Part shown: one piece after another, positions 27,882 through 41,713 of the stretch
Position numbering within the stretch: position 1 is the stretch's first letter
Layout: each line of letters opens with the position of its first letter
Assembly: GCA_013365325.1 (NCBI GenBank)
Contig: JABVXV010000206.1
Coordinates: 1-64,000 of the forward strand
Direction of reading: 5' to 3'
Length of the DNA stretch: 64,000 nt
Source: Dipetalonema caudispina
Taxonomy: Eukaryota > Nematoda > Chromadorea > Rhabditida > Onchocercidae
Translations under genes and position numbers: made by a program
The notes under the pieces: model-generated
Told to the model about the DNA's origin: nothing
The model's database searches: none
What the model saw: only the letters and a program-made list of their open reading frames with translations

Positions 27882-28736
27882 CTCAATGTTATAACTAACA
27901 TATAAAATAATGTCATGATGCATTGCTTAATCAATTTTCTACCTCTAATACAGAGAATCATTAAAATTATGATATCATATGATAAAATAGCTTGATATTA
28001 TCAGCATGATTAGCTTGCTGAAAATCACTAATTCAATCTTGTCTTAATTGGCAATGTTAGATAAATGTTAACGGTTGAAAATTTTTCAATTTATTTCAAT
28101 CGTATTTAATAAATTCGTAGAATCCTTTGCAAAAGTTCAATAGATTTATTGCATTTAAGATTTCTTAAATTAATCAATTTATCATGCAATATTATGAACG
28201 TTTCATCCTAATTACATTAAGGAATAATATAAAAATTCATGAAATATAAATGAATTCGTTAAAACATTTATCATATTATATATATATATATATATATATA
28301 ATATATCATTTCATATATATTATATATCACTTTTTTTTTTGTCAAAACAACTTTGTAGAAAATTTTTTTTTTATTTTTTCCAACTTCAACAAAATTTCTT
28401 TCACAAAAAGTGAGCACTGATGTGATAGATATATAAAAAAGTTAAACTAAATGATTTCCCTACAATCACAACCATCTTCAAATAACAAAATATTTACAAA
28501 TCTTTAAACAAGATTTTTCCACAACTTCAAAATAGCTTAGATTATTTTTCACTTTAGCTTAAATCAATTATTATAAAATTGATTCCTAAAACATTTGTAA
28601 GTGCAGTAAACACAATGCATACCACAATTCATGCAAGATGATGTATAACGAACTTTGAAATCATATTCACAATAATTTCATCCATCAATGACGTAATGTA
28701 TTTTGTTATGCAAAAGACAAAAACATTGCGCGCATC

Positions 28737-28772
<36 letters not shown>

Positions 28773-31305
28773 AAAGAAAAAATATTGGCCCATATGGTTT
28801 CAAGAATTTGAATGCAATACAATTTGCAATTTTGTTGATAGGTTGTAAAGATTGACATGTATGACTTGTTTCGTTAATATTGCTGAAGAAACTTCATCAA
28901 ATTGTGGCTTCTAAACAAAACAAAAAAAAAAAAAAAGGCTTCCAGTAATTGTGAACTACATTCAGATTTTTTGTCAAATTTTTGTCTGAATGAACAAAAA
29001 AAAAAAGGAAAAAATATTGGCTAATATGGCATCAGGAATTTGAATGCAGTGCAATTTGCAATTTGCAATTTTATTGATAGGTTATAAAGATTGACATGTA
29101 TGACTTGTTTCCTAAATATTGCTGAAGAAACTTCATCACATTGTATTTTGTAAAAACTACTTCCAGTAATTGTGAACAACATTCAGATTTTTTGCCAAAT
29201 TTTTATTCGGACAAAAAAAAAGGAAGAAAAAAAATGCGATGAAACAATATGCAAATTTTTATTAGTTTCAAAATTTTGGAATTTCATGTTCTCAAACTTT
29301 TTGCTTTATTTTGAAAAATTGAATATCTTTTAATAGATTATAAAAAATTTTATCTTTGTATTTCTAAAAAATGAAAGGTTAATTACTGTTGAAAATTGAC
29401 CTGAAACTTTCAGTGTTCAGAAATATTTCGCTATCATCAAAACGAAAAATTGCATCTGACGCACTTAGCTAGCGACAACAGTGACCGATTTTTTTTTAAA
29501 CTACAATATTTTACTTTCAATTGAATTATTTTCAACCAAAAATTTGTAATCATTTCAATTATCATAATTTGTGCGAAACATTCAATTAGTTTGAAGCCAA
29601 AGTTTAGCAATATTAATTATAACCTGGTGTAAGATTTTGACAGTGTATGAAAAGTTTCTTTTGAAGCGATAAGGATTAATATCTGAAATTTTTAAATTCA
29701 TGATCTTTTTAGCATTTTATTATTTCCTGAAAAAGTACAACTACAATGTACTTATAGCATTCCAACATTAACATTTCAAATTTGACATTTTCTATTCTTT
29801 TCTAATTGTTAAATCATTTGGCAAATTTTGGATTTTTTTTAAGAGGAAAAAACAAAATTTTTGAATTTCACATTAAATATTTTTTGGATTTTTAAATGTT
29901 ATCGAAAGCTAACGTCTATTGTAATTTTTAATTTTCATTAAAATTCGTAATTCAAGCTAATTTTTCCCATACAACTTTAAGACCGAGTTGCCAGTTTAAT
30001 TAATGCAATTCATTTCTGGAATCAATGAAAGTGAAAAAAGAAATGAATGCATTATTGCATTTCATAAGAATTTTTGAACAAAAAAAAAAAAAAAAAAAAA
30101 AAAAAAGAAAAAATGAAAGAGAGAAAAAATTTTTCTTGACTTCCAGTGGTTTAACAATATGAAAGATATGAATGAATGAATGAAAAATGAATCGCAAACA
30201 GTCATCAATTTTTATTGCACATTTTTGCTTATCACTTATTCATAGATTGCAAACTATATTGCAAGCAGCAAGCTGCATTATATTTTAATGCTTTTTTTTT
30301 TTTTTTTTTTTGCATGCTGTTTGTTTTTGCTTGCTTGCATCCCTTTAAGCATTTTTGTGCTAAGTTGACAATAGTATTATTTACATCACTTTATACTAAT
30401 CATTTTATAAACAAAAGTTAACATCGTACCAAAGTTAGCATTGGAAAAGATGAAGTTAGAAGCTTTGATTTTAAAATGACATTTACAAAATGAATAAAAA
30501 AAAGGGCTCCATGAAATTGTTATCCGTCCTAATCCATTAGAAATTGGCCAAGACAATGTTTGAATAGGATCTTTCTCAACAAATAGTGTACTTTTACAAG
30601 AGAGAAAGAGATAGAACACGAAATATCAGTAGGGATACAAGGATTTCGACTAAAATTGAACAACGATTCCAGACTTCTTGCATTATTTAGACCTATCAAA
30701 TCTGCTATAATTCATTTCATTCATAACTGTGTTATCTTTAGGCAAATATAAGCCAAAATTTTACTTCATTGAAAATTTCCATTTAATAGATTGGAATATT
30801 TCAATCAATAATTCATTAAGAATACAAGAAGAAGAAAAAAAAAAGCAACTAAACACAAAAAAATAAAATGATGAATGTTCAACAATTAAATTATCAATTT
30901 TAAAATATATTTTTGATAGGCAGGAAAGAAAAAACGTAATTTAACATTTAAGATCTTGTAAAAAAAAAAAACAAAATACAACATTTATATGTAGAATTCA
31001 GCTATTTCTTCAATCCTACCAATTTTTTTTTTTTTTTTTTCCATTCTAATTTTTTGTTACAACGAATAATACATGAATTATTGTACCATAATTAATGAGA
31101 ATGCTAACAGTAAATTTAATGCAAAATTTCATATAAAAATCTTCCATGTATCTTTTACTAATGAAACTTAGGAAATTTGATGCAACGATCAATAAACAAT
31201 TGTTAATGATAGCCATATTCTTCAAAAGATTTTCGTTGTCTTAGCAACATGAAATACAATATGAGCACTTTTTTTTTTTTTTTTTTTTTCTTTTAAATTT
31301 TGGAA

Positions 31306-31343
<38 letters not shown>

Positions 31344-31379
31344 AAGATGATGTAAGGATGATCCATGCTGCCCTTTCAT
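27882..31379. other. Intergenic/intronic region rich in homopolymer tracts and duplications
   Basis: Contains an (AT)n run at 28275-28300, A-runs near 28740, 28920 and 30080, an approximately 230-bp tandem duplication at 28770-29215, and a T-run/A-run pair at about 31267-31342. I found no exon that restores the missing start of the LIM-like locus and no other gene. Confidence 0.6.
28770..29215. repeat. Tandem duplication of about 230 bp
   Basis: The block beginning AATATTGG at 28781 recurs at 29013 with the same order of landmarks: GAATTTGAATGCA, ATTGACATGTATGACTTGTTTC, TATTGCTGAAGAAACTTCATCA and TTCCAGTAATTGTGAAC. The second copy carries an extra ATTTGCAA unit and scattered substitutions, so it is an old duplication. 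Non-coding. Confidence 0.85.
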
Positions 31380-32632
31380 TTACTTTGAAGTACAACGAGT
31401 AGCATCTTCTAGACTAGCTTGTGAACCCGAAAATGAGCTAATGAATTGATTGGTGCATGCGAATGCAGATTTTAATTGATAAATGGCTGAAAATGTTACC
31501 TTCTCTCTCTCAAAAAAAGTTAAATTATTCAAATTTGATATAATACTTGGGATGGTTAAGCTAGCTTAATCTCTTCATCATAAAATATTTGCTAGAAATT
31601 TCATTCTTTAAAAAAGCAAATAACATTTTAATACTTCTATGGGCAATAAATGTAACCAGGAAGTAAACGAGGGAAAATGAAAGAAATACTCTCTAATATT
31701 CAAATTTCAAATTTATGAATTTTGAGAATTTGAAATTTCGAAATGCTTGTAGGAAAATGTAAAAGAGGGGATAAATACTAACAATGATCGTACTCTTTTT
31801 GGGTATGAAATTGCTTCCTTTGTTTCTGCAACCAATTTTCGTATCGTATTTCGGAGGATGGATTCCAATAAGTTGCAAATTGCTTTGTAAAATCATTTGT
31901 TGCAATATCTGTAAAAAAATTTTTGAAAAATAATTCAAAAGAATAGAAAATATGCTCATATTCAAACATATTTTTTCTTCATTAATCATATGAATTCTCC
32001 TGAATTCTTGAATTTTATTATTATACTTCTGATCATTTTCTGATTTACTACTACTTTCCAACTAATAATGATTGCATGCTATTTAAAACGACAAAGATTA
32101 AATAGTAAAACTACTATAACATATCATTTCTCAGATTTGATTTATTTAAATCGAATATACTGATGATTCTCTCATATCTATACTTTAAACTACTATATAA
32201 TAATGCATAATATTGAATCCATATGGTTGGTTTGCTCTTACAAAATCTTCCAATTAATTTCCGCTCTAGTAAGCATAGTTACTAATATTAACAATTTTCA
32301 ACCAGACATTTTAAAATCCATTCATTGCATTTGCTTCATTCAATATGCAACATTTTTCATCTTACATACTTAATATTTAACAAATCTGAATGTTTCAAAA
32401 GGAAGAAATGGAATTGAATGTCTTCAAATCGGTTATCTTTAAAAACTCATAAAATGCACTTAACCATCTTAGAGTTTTATCTTCTACACCTTTAGCAACG
32501 ATAGAAATAAAATGTGACACACAGAGAAAAAAAAAAAATAAGAAAGAAACTAAACGTACTTGAGCCAAAATTTGAATGTGTTACAGTAAGCCGTTGTCGC
32601 TGATATGCATTTTTATCAGCAGATGAACTCAT
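31380..32632 (-). CDS. Small gene of unknown family, partly resolved
   Basis: Minus strand. A start exon, 32632-32560, begins ATG AGT TCA TCT (MSSSADKNAYQRQR) and ends at a GTACGT donor. The last three exons chain in phase: 32061-31968, 31908-31783 and 31486-31380, ending with TAA. The chained part includes YWNPSSEIRYENWLQKQRKQ and ends SLEDATRCTSK. The link from the start exon to 32061 is not settled. A candidate middle exon near 32492-32450 (VEDKTLRWLSAFY) fits the start exon's phase, but the next acceptor must then be shifted a few bases into the 32061 exon. The protein would be about 120-140 residues, charged and soluble, with no signal peptide. I do not recognise it. Confidence 0.45.
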
Positions 32633-34066
32633 CAACTGCAATTCATAGTATGCTGATTAGGAAATTGTCCAAAGTTTCATGGTTAGAAACGATTTCAAAT
32701 TATTTGATCTGTTTTATTTGTAGCAAATAAAAATTTTGTGAGAAAAATTTATGCAAAACAATATAAGTTGAAATCAATACTCATATATCCGATTTGATTA
32801 TATTTCATTGCAGTATTGGAGTAGCAAAGTAATAAGGAGCTTTAAAAGTTTAAGAATATTTGAAAAATTATTGCTACATTTGATAGATGTAAGATTAAAT
32901 ATTCCGAACATTTAAATTACCAATAATTATTAGTTTAATGAATAGGTTAAATTCATTAAATGCATCATGCTTAATGAATTGTTTCAGTATAATTTTTCAT
33001 ACAATACAATGAACGTATAGGAATAATTGAACCAAAAAGTCTATTAGTTAATTTGATATTCATAGGAAATTGAAAGTGAGAAGTTGAGACTTGTCATAAA
33101 ACTTCCTGCATAAAAGTGCGTCATCTTTAAATTATTCTGACAAATGATTTGAAATCTACTAAGAAGGGCATTCTATTAAACATTTTCAGGTTAAACATTT
33201 TCATACAATCAATGCTATCGCACTTTTAAATATTTATGAATGTTTAGAAAATTTTCATTTCCTTTATCAAAATTTGATTAAATTCCACCTCCCTTTTTTT
33301 TTTTTTCCCGTTATTTATTTTCTAAAAGCTTTTGACATATTATACTTGAAATATTAATATATTATACTGATGAAAAGATGTTTGTAAAGAAGCTAGAAGC
33401 AATCAGAGTTTTATTCAAAATTATCAGAAATGAAAATAGTACAAACATTTAACATATACAATAAAGCTAAAATTCAATGCTTTTGTTTAAAATTCATTGA
33501 AAAGCGTTAAAGGAAGAAAAAAAAAAAAAAAAAAAAAAAAAAGATCGTCAACAATAACAAGAATTAATCAGAAAAAGCAATATATCGGCAAGTTATGTGA
33601 ACAAATAAAATTTACTGGGAGTATAGACTTACTTTTTTTGGTCAAATATTTCTTCTCCTTTTTCACAGGAAAAAAAAAAAGAAAAAAAGAAAAAAGAAGA
33701 AAAAAATTTATAAAAACAATCTGAACGTTTGTACTTTGATAAATGAACCAAAAAAAAAAAAAAAAAGAAGTAATTCCTTGTCTATTAATGGTTCCCTCTC
33801 GATCAGTCATTCATATTCATTTTCTTTTGGAAAAAAAAAAAAACAAGAAGCATTGCTACATATGAAACTAATTTGGACATTTTTTCTTTGAGGAGGACCA
33901 ATAAGAAAGAAAAATAATCGTTCATGACATAACTTTGCTAAAATTTTGCTTGGAAAAAAATTTTGTAATCAATTCCGAGAAAACTAGGATGCATGATTTA
34001 TTTCAAAATCTTTATACATTTTGATTTTAAAACTTTTTCAAGTTTTTGTTATACTCCTAAATTCTG

Positions 34067-34099
<33 letters not shown>

Positions 34100-37000
34100 A
34101 ATCTTTTCTTATTTTGTATAACAAGCAAAAATTTTCATTTCATCCAAAATGTTTGCTTATTTTTTATGCCAACAATAATATCATGACAATATCCCAACAA
34201 TGTTATTTGTTCTATTATCCTTTATTTTTTAATACAAAAAAGAAGGAAAATAAAAAGTCATTGAATTAAAACTGTAGGTCGAATAAAATGAAAACCGTAA
34301 TCGTTGTAATTTGTTATCGTCATGAAAAGACAGATAAATGTAGGATGCATAGAAATATGACTGAATGTCCAAAATATTCAAAATTTTTCAATTTACTTTT
34401 AAATACACTCCATTGAATTGCACTTGGAAAAAAAAAAAGAGGAAGTATATGAGCTAAAGTTCATGGAGAAAAAATTAAAAATCGGTTGAGGATGAAGAAG
34501 AGCTCATAGAGCTAAAACATCACTCTGGATTAAAAATTTTTGCGATTTATCAGCAAACTTTTCTGCAATGAAAGGATTACATCATGTAAGATAACTGCAT
34601 AATTTGGCTAAACTTGCATTTAAACATTAGTTTTTTTGGAGGAATAAAAAAAGATAAATAATATTGGGTATGTAATTAATTAAGTTTAACATTCATGCAC
34701 TTCATGATCAATGTCATACAGTGGTAGTAATTACTATAATTACTATTTTTTTTTTTTTTTTAAGTGATGTCATAATAAATTGTTTTTAAAATTTACACCT
34801 TTTAAAGGAAAAATTTTCTTTTCTTTTAAAACTATTAAATTGTATAAACAACAAAATTTAGCTCCAAAATGTGCAAATTATTCGTTAGCTATTCTCAACC
34901 GATTTCTTAAAAATAGACATAACCAAGAATTCATTTCAGATAATGAAATCGGAAAAGTGATCCAAAAGTAGGTAATAGATGAAAGCGGATTTCACTCGTC
35001 CCTATACTTCTCTTTCCTTTAACCAATCATTTAAGCTTCAATGCTTTATTACAAACATTGTCATCATTTCTAATAAACACATCTAATCATATTGCTAATA
35101 TTTATTATATCAACTGAATTGCTTCACCCGCAACATTTCGAAAATTGATGAAAAATCCATCAATTTTTAGATGCTACAATTCAAATCGCTTGTGTAATTT
35201 TTTCATGCTCTCATCATTGATATTAATTTCGATAATTCAAAATTGTCGTTCTGTTTCTTTCATTTTGCATTGCATTGACAACTGATTTTGTTTTAACGAA
35301 GAAATTGGATAAGATTCTTGGCATAATTTCTCATAATATTGTTGAAATAAGATTAGACTATTATTGGTCACGAAGAAGGAAGAAGAGAAGGACTTAAATT
35401 AGGAATGTTAAATGACCATTTACATATGTAATATCTAAAAAAAGAAGAGAGAATAATCCCTCTTCTTCTTCTTTTGCACTTCTTCTTTCAAATAGAAAAA
35501 AAAAAAGCACCTGGCTACTCGAATTAGTTTAAGGGTTTTACTATTTCAGTAGAATAATATACTTTAGGAACAGCACTTTCTTAACATTTTCATTTAATTA
35601 AAACATAGTCATGTTGATTAAATTTTCGAATTTTTCATTCATTTGATCATTCTAAACATTTCAAACTGCACATTATGAAATTTCATTAAGTACTATTCAA
35701 TCCAGTTATTAAATAATCACTAATAATATGTTTGGCTTAATTGCGATAATTTACTTCCTACTTCACAAAAGTTCACCCACTCATTCATGATTTCATTAGA
35801 AACAAATGCATGAGAAAATTAAATTGCTGATTAAATTTTCGAATTTTTCATTCATTTGATCATTCTAAACATTTCAAACTGCACATTATGAAATTTCATT
35901 AAGTACTATTCAACCCAGTTATTAAATAATCACTAATAATATGTTCGGCTTAATTGCGATAATTTACTTCCTACTTCACAAAAGTTCACCCATTCATTCA
36001 TGATTTCATTAGAAACAAATGCATGAAAAAATTAAATTGCTGATTAAATTTTCGAATTTTTCATTCATATGATCATTCTAAATATTTCAAACTGCACATT
36101 ATGAAATTTCATTATTCATCTATTTGGGAAAGACTAAATCAAGGATGATTACCAATCGATGCATTTTTTTTAAAACTATTCTGAAACAACAAAAATCAAA
36201 ATTACTTAATCATTGTAAAGTTATATTATCAATAATAAAATTATAAATGGTTTTAAGTAAGCTCACATGTAAGCAATATTGTCAAAAATTTAAAAAAAGA
36301 GTCATATTAAAAAAAAAGTATTTGCATCGTTTGTGTAACCAAATTCAAATCAAAATTTGAAATATTTATCGTTTTCGTTCAGTATTCGTTGGATGGGTAA
36401 GAAAAACTATGCTAAAGTTATTGATAATATGATAGTTTGCAAGATTTGATCATATCAAATTACTGTCTTATCTTAGAGAAAAGGAAATGTATAAACAATT
36501 TTTTCTTATTAATTCTGTTACTAATAAAAATGACAATTCTTCAAGTCTTCCTAAATTATACTTTTAGATCACAAAGTATTCATTACCACTTCTTTTTTTT
36601 TTTTTTTAATTTAAAGCAAAGAATTGATAAACTAATTGAAGTTTGTATTTTATGCTAAGACAGCTATTGATGTTCATTTGGGATAATAATATGTGATAAA
36701 ATTGTTGACGAATTGCTTCACTGCACTATTCATAAGTAACAATCAACTATAAGTTTAAATTTGTATGTGTAATTAATTGGATTAAAGTTTAGTATTTTAG
36801 GGAAATTTGGAAAATGATATCCATAAGTCAGGAATGTTCAGTATATTCCGAAATTAAATTGATTACCTCAGTACTCAAAATCATTCTATTCAATTTCATG
36901 CAGCATACCAGCACATATATGTAAACTAATTATCCAGACATTTGGATATTTTGTAAAAAGGATTACCAAGAATTTGCGACAGTAGCGAAATGGCGAAATT

Positions 37001-37998
37001 GTTTTTTCTCATCTTTCAAAAAATTTTTGAGAAAAGAAAAATCGCTAAGTGATAAAACAAGTAAGTACAAATAAAATTTACACAGCAAATTTTTTTGAAA
37101 TAGACAATAAAAAATTTGATTAAGCTTTAAAACGAAATTTTTACACAAAAATTCTTACAAAATTTGAAAATTGATTGTCAACAATTCACTTACATTATGC
37201 AATAATAAATAACTGATGTGTATTAATAAATTGTTCAATCTCAATCATGTTAAAATTTTCTTGATAAAAGTGATTAATTCTTTTTAATGGTTAAAATTTA
37301 ATTTGTTCTTAGATCTAATTAAACTAAGTCGTTCTCTTTTTTTTTCGTATGAGTCATATGATAGCTAAAATAAAAGTGATTTTTTTTTTCATTTTTGCAA
37401 TATGATGAATACGAGATGCACAGTAAATCATCGATTACTAACTCTTTTTTTGAATTAAATTCATTTAGTTTTGAATTTGCTGATACAATAAGCACTTTAT
37501 TTCTTGATCGTTAAGTATTTTATTTCTTAAGTCATTATCACAAGAAGCATTTTTTCGTATTGTTGCAATTTTTTTTTTTTTTCTCTGAAAAATTGCTTTT
37601 TTGTTTAAAATTAATGTTATTTGGAAATTCGCCAATTTAATGAAAAAAAATTTTAAATCATTGTGGAATATTTTTGAACAATAACTTACTTTTAGAATGT
37701 TCTGAGAAATCATGTTTAAATTAATAAAAATACTTTTCAATTATTGCAAAAATTAATTTCAAACATGGTCAAACATTTCCATGCATTGCATTTATCACTT
37801 AACATTTAAAATAATCAAGAAGGATTATCAGCAACTTATCATAATATGTATTCTAAATATAATACTATACGTGTAGACTTTATTTATTCTAAAAATTATA
37901 GCAATTATCATGTAATTTTAATACAACATATCATGTTTGAGAAATTCAAGATTGGTAATTTTATATTTGGATACAAAATACCTGCTGGAAAATTTCCA
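32633..37998. other. AT-rich region with tandem repeats, no supported gene
   Basis: Dominated by poly(A)/poly(T) tracts (for example near 33520, 33670, 33750, 34070, 34750) and the 213-bp tandem array at 35616-36114. Open frames such as 34021-34269, 36437-36658 and 37465-37740 are low-complexity Phe/Lys/Ile-rich and are not supported. Confidence 0.65.
35616..36114. repeat. Tandem repeat, 213-bp unit, about 2.3 copies
   Basis: The block starting GATTAAATTTTCGAATTT at 35616 recurs at 35829 and 36042, a period of exactly 213 bases each time, with only a few substitutions (for example CAATCC/CAACCC, TTTGG/TTCGG). The third copy breaks off near 36114. Near-identity indicates a recent duplication. 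It is satellite-like and non-coding as far as can be seen. Confidence 0.95.
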
Positions 37999-38438
37999 AT
38001 GCTTTTGGTAGTGATTATTTGTCTGTACCAACATTTATTATGTCAACCTCTGTCAATGGTTAGTTGCTAGTAGTTAATTATAATTTCATTAAGGTCATTT
38101 TAATCTATCCATAATTACAATAATGTTTTCATTGGCTTAATCCAAAAAAAAAAAGACAAAAAAAAAAACAGCATATAATCGAACAGTATGAAAATATACA
38201 ATAAAGTACCAACCACAGATAACTAATTTTCAAAGAAAATTTATATTCGGGAAATAAAATTATTAAATTCTTTCATTTAAATTAAAATGAAAATTTGCTA
38301 GAATAGGTAAAAAAAAACAATCGGCGAAAAATCATTGAAGAGGTGGGAAAAATGTCTCACAAAATATTTTTTTATTTTTTGTTGTAGTTTAATTTATCGG
38401 GAGAAAATACGACGTCATTTGAGAAATTTTCAGCATAA
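37999..38438 (+). CDS. Very short possible secreted peptide, two exons (weak)
   Basis: Exon 37999-38058 encodes a signal-peptide-like MLLVVIICLYQHLLCQPLSM followed by a GTTAGT donor. A TTGTAG acceptor opens 38388-38438, which continues in phase 0 with FNLSGENTTSFEKFSA and TAA. The product would be 36 residues. The hydrophobic start and exact phase agreement are the only support; chance is a real possibility in such AT-rich DNA. Confidence 0.2.
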
Positions 38439-41356
38439 CGAATAAGCATCAGAAAAGTATATAAAGCGTATAAAGCATAATCGAGAAGAAAATTTAAGAA
38501 ATAAATTGAATCAAAAATAATGATGAAACTGATGCACATTCATGGTACTTCGTGACAAAAGCAAAATTTTAAATGTTTAGGATATCATATCTAAAATAAT
38601 AGATAAGATTATGGTTCTCGGAATATGCAATTTTATTTGATCAATCCATGCATTCTTGAACTGTTCAAATTTCTATTCAACATTGAATCATTTGGATGAT
38701 GTTTAAGACAAATCATCCGTTGAATTTTAACTCTTCAATATATAATTTGTGAATTTGGATTTACTTTCACAAAAAACGATTCCAATTTATTGAGGCAAAT
38801 GAATTACAATTATCAGCTTCTTTCAGTGTATAAAGCAAACACTATCATAATTTCCATTGTAAACTAAGCATTTGATTATTCATTAATACATAAGTAAAAA
38901 AAAAAAAAAAAAAAATTACAGAATAAGATTTGATCTGATATTCTAGATATTAAAATCTAGTAGCATCATTCAACAACATCTAACTTTTCTTTAAATATCT
39001 GCATATAGATACATATATCCGTGATATACAAATTATCGCACTCAAAGTAATTAAACAGAAAATGTCAGAAGTTGACTAAAAACCAATATAATTTCGCTCT
39101 ATGCTCTCTTTTCAACAAATTTTTGTACTTTAAATATGTTGTACTAATTATTTCTATTGGTATTAGGGAAAATTTATTAGTCGATTAACTTTACTATATT
39201 TTATTTTTACATTGCTTTGCATTGAATAAATGATGAAATGAGCAGCAATTTTGATCAATATTTGACAAATATTTTACCATTGCAAACATCGACTACAAAA
39301 TAATTAATGTTACAGATGAGCAGAGGAGAATGCACTCCGTTTAACTGATCTAATTTTTGAACAATTCCATGGTAAAATTTCCTTATGGATAATTATCTAT
39401 AAAATTCATGAGATATGATTATTTCATTATTTACTGATGAATACATTCGATATTATCATCAATGATCTATCCCTACATTGATTACATTTATTCGAGCGAT
39501 AAGATTTGAAATTGGAAATTCATGATTGTTAAGTTCTGAAGGAAATCTGTTCATTAAAATTGATTTTGAAAATGTTTCAGATCAAAAAGAGATATCACAA
39601 ACATGCTTGCTTTTACTACACCACAATCTGGTGATTTAAAAATTTTTATTTTTTGAATGCCTCATTACGAAGAAAACTATTTTTCGAAGTGAAATTGAAA
39701 TTTTTTATGCAATGTAATTATTAATAAATAGATTGGATAAAAACTCTGAATTATTGTTTTTCCTTTTGAATATTACAAAATTTTGAAAAAATTTGTGTTG
39801 AAAAAATTTTGTATATTATCTCTTTTTGCCAAACTACAATATTCACATGAAAAGAGTGTATTAATAGGTTAGGGGTGATATGGAACCCGTTATTTGACCT
39901 TCAAATTATCATACATTCTTTCTGCAACAATCATTCTTGGATTTCATATGAAAATTGTTTCAATTACATTCATTTCCATTGTTATCATAAATCGACGTCG
40001 TATATATATTTACTCACTGATCTATTCGCTCATCGAAAGTAAATTACAATTTCTTCTTCAAATGAATAATTTGTTAATTGCACGAAATAGCTAAATGATA
40101 ATTATAAAGATAACCGTAATTTCTTGAATCAGTTTTTGATAACTACTATCTTTCAATTACTTTTCCGGATAAATTAAACAGGAGATATCTAGTTATTTGC
40201 CCGTTATTCCTCACATATATCCGAATTTTCAGATGACAAAATTTTGCTCCAAATATTATTTACAAGTCGAATACAGTTTTATGCAATGATAAAATGACCC
40301 CCCTCATTCTTACTTCACATTATTACAGCAATACATGCGATAATGCATCATATTTATGGCATAGCTATTTCAGATATAAATACACACACACACACACACA
40401 CATACACCCCCATGGACATAACTATCAGATTTGCTCCAATGTTATCATGCGATGCATTTCAAAAATTCTCCTATCTTCTCATTCAATATGTTATTTCAAC
40501 GAAAAAAGTGCAACAATGATTAGAATCTCAGATTTCGATGATTAAATTTCGCATTAAATTCATCACCTTTCCCTTCTTAAAAGATAAGTTATTATCTATC
40601 AATAATCTTCACCAAGTTTCGTCATTTTTTTTCATTTTTTTAGCACCTAATATCTTCTGCAATCAGTGCATGTATAGTAATTCTTCACATTACATTATCG
40701 AAGAAGAAATTTAGACACCAAATGGAATTATTTTTTAAAGAATATATTTCAAAATATATCCTACTCTAAAATCTTCACTTAACTAACTCAAAAAAATATT
40801 GATACATCAGCGTCTGAAGACTAGAAAAAAAACATATATGGTTTGACTTAGTAACGTTTCGAGCATGCAAAATTACTCTTTTCTATCGTCAATCGTTAAA
40901 GAACAATTTACAATAAACAACTGACAGTTTGCTACAATAGAAATTTGATTCAATAATGATCCATGCAACAATATCAATTAATTCAAATTTTGCTATGAAT
41001 AGATTCTTCAGAACAAAACAACGGTATATGTATGATTAAACTAAAAAATAAAAGAAATGAGAAGATACATGACTAAACAACGATCCTATCACCCTGTAAA
41101 ATTAGTGATTCTAGGACAATGATACCAAACAGTTATTCTTATGATTAATGAATGGTCACATATCTTGTTCATATTTCCAAATCAAATACAACTGCGGAAA
41201 AGTTATGGTCGCTCAAAATCCAACCAATTTTTTATAACCAACAGTTGTTTGAATGAGTGAAATGCAGAATTTAATAATAATCCCTTAACTAATGAACCGC
41301 TCACTTATTTACATGAGTGTCGTAATGCTCTAGCAACTTTTCAAACATTACATTGC
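38439..41356. other. Intergenic region with no supported gene
   Basis: AT-rich sequence with an A-run near 38895 and a (CA)n microsatellite at 40382-40402. The open frames at 39894-40094 and 40294-40545 (which spans the CA repeat) show no recognisable domain. Confidence 0.55.
40382..40402. repeat. (CA)n microsatellite
   Basis: Ten CA units followed by CATACACCCC. Simple repeat. Confidence 0.9.
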
Positions 41357-41713
41357 ATGGACAGCAAGGTATTTTTTCCTTGTTATTTTGCACACCCATT
41401 TATTCTACAGAGTCATTTCACATTTGTTGCTGATTACGACACCAACAATACTCCATTTTACTTTAAGAAAATGCAATGCATTTGTTGTGTACCCCTGCAC
41501 CGAATCCGACCATCCTTCGACCTTCAGCCAGAAACTCAACTACTTCAACCAATAAGGGATAAAGTTATACCTACAGTAATACTTTATTTCGCACCTCAGC
41601 ATCATCGCATACTATTATCGAAGATTCGATATTTTGGACCTAATGACATATGTACTCGCAGTCTAAAATTCAAACGTCACAGTAATTACGAAAATAATAT
41701 ATTCCAAGTATAA
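41357..41713 (+). CDS. 118-codon open reading frame, unknown (hypothetical)
   Basis: An uninterrupted ATG-to-stop frame that is long for this base composition and not low-complexity: it uses Pro, His, Cys, Arg and Gln codons freely (for example PSFDLQPETQLLQPIRDKV and CICCVPLHRIRP). No signal peptide, membrane segment or known domain is evident, and no convincing splice partner was found. It lies downstream (3') of the minus-strand RRM gene. It could be an exon of an unrecognised gene or a chance frame. Confidence 0.3.
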   Translation: MDSKVFFPCYFAHPFILQSHFTFVADYDTNNTPFYFKKMQCICCVPLHRIRPSFDLQPETQLLQPIRDKVIPTVILYFAPQHHRILLSKIRYFGPNDICTRSLKFKRHSNYENNIFQV

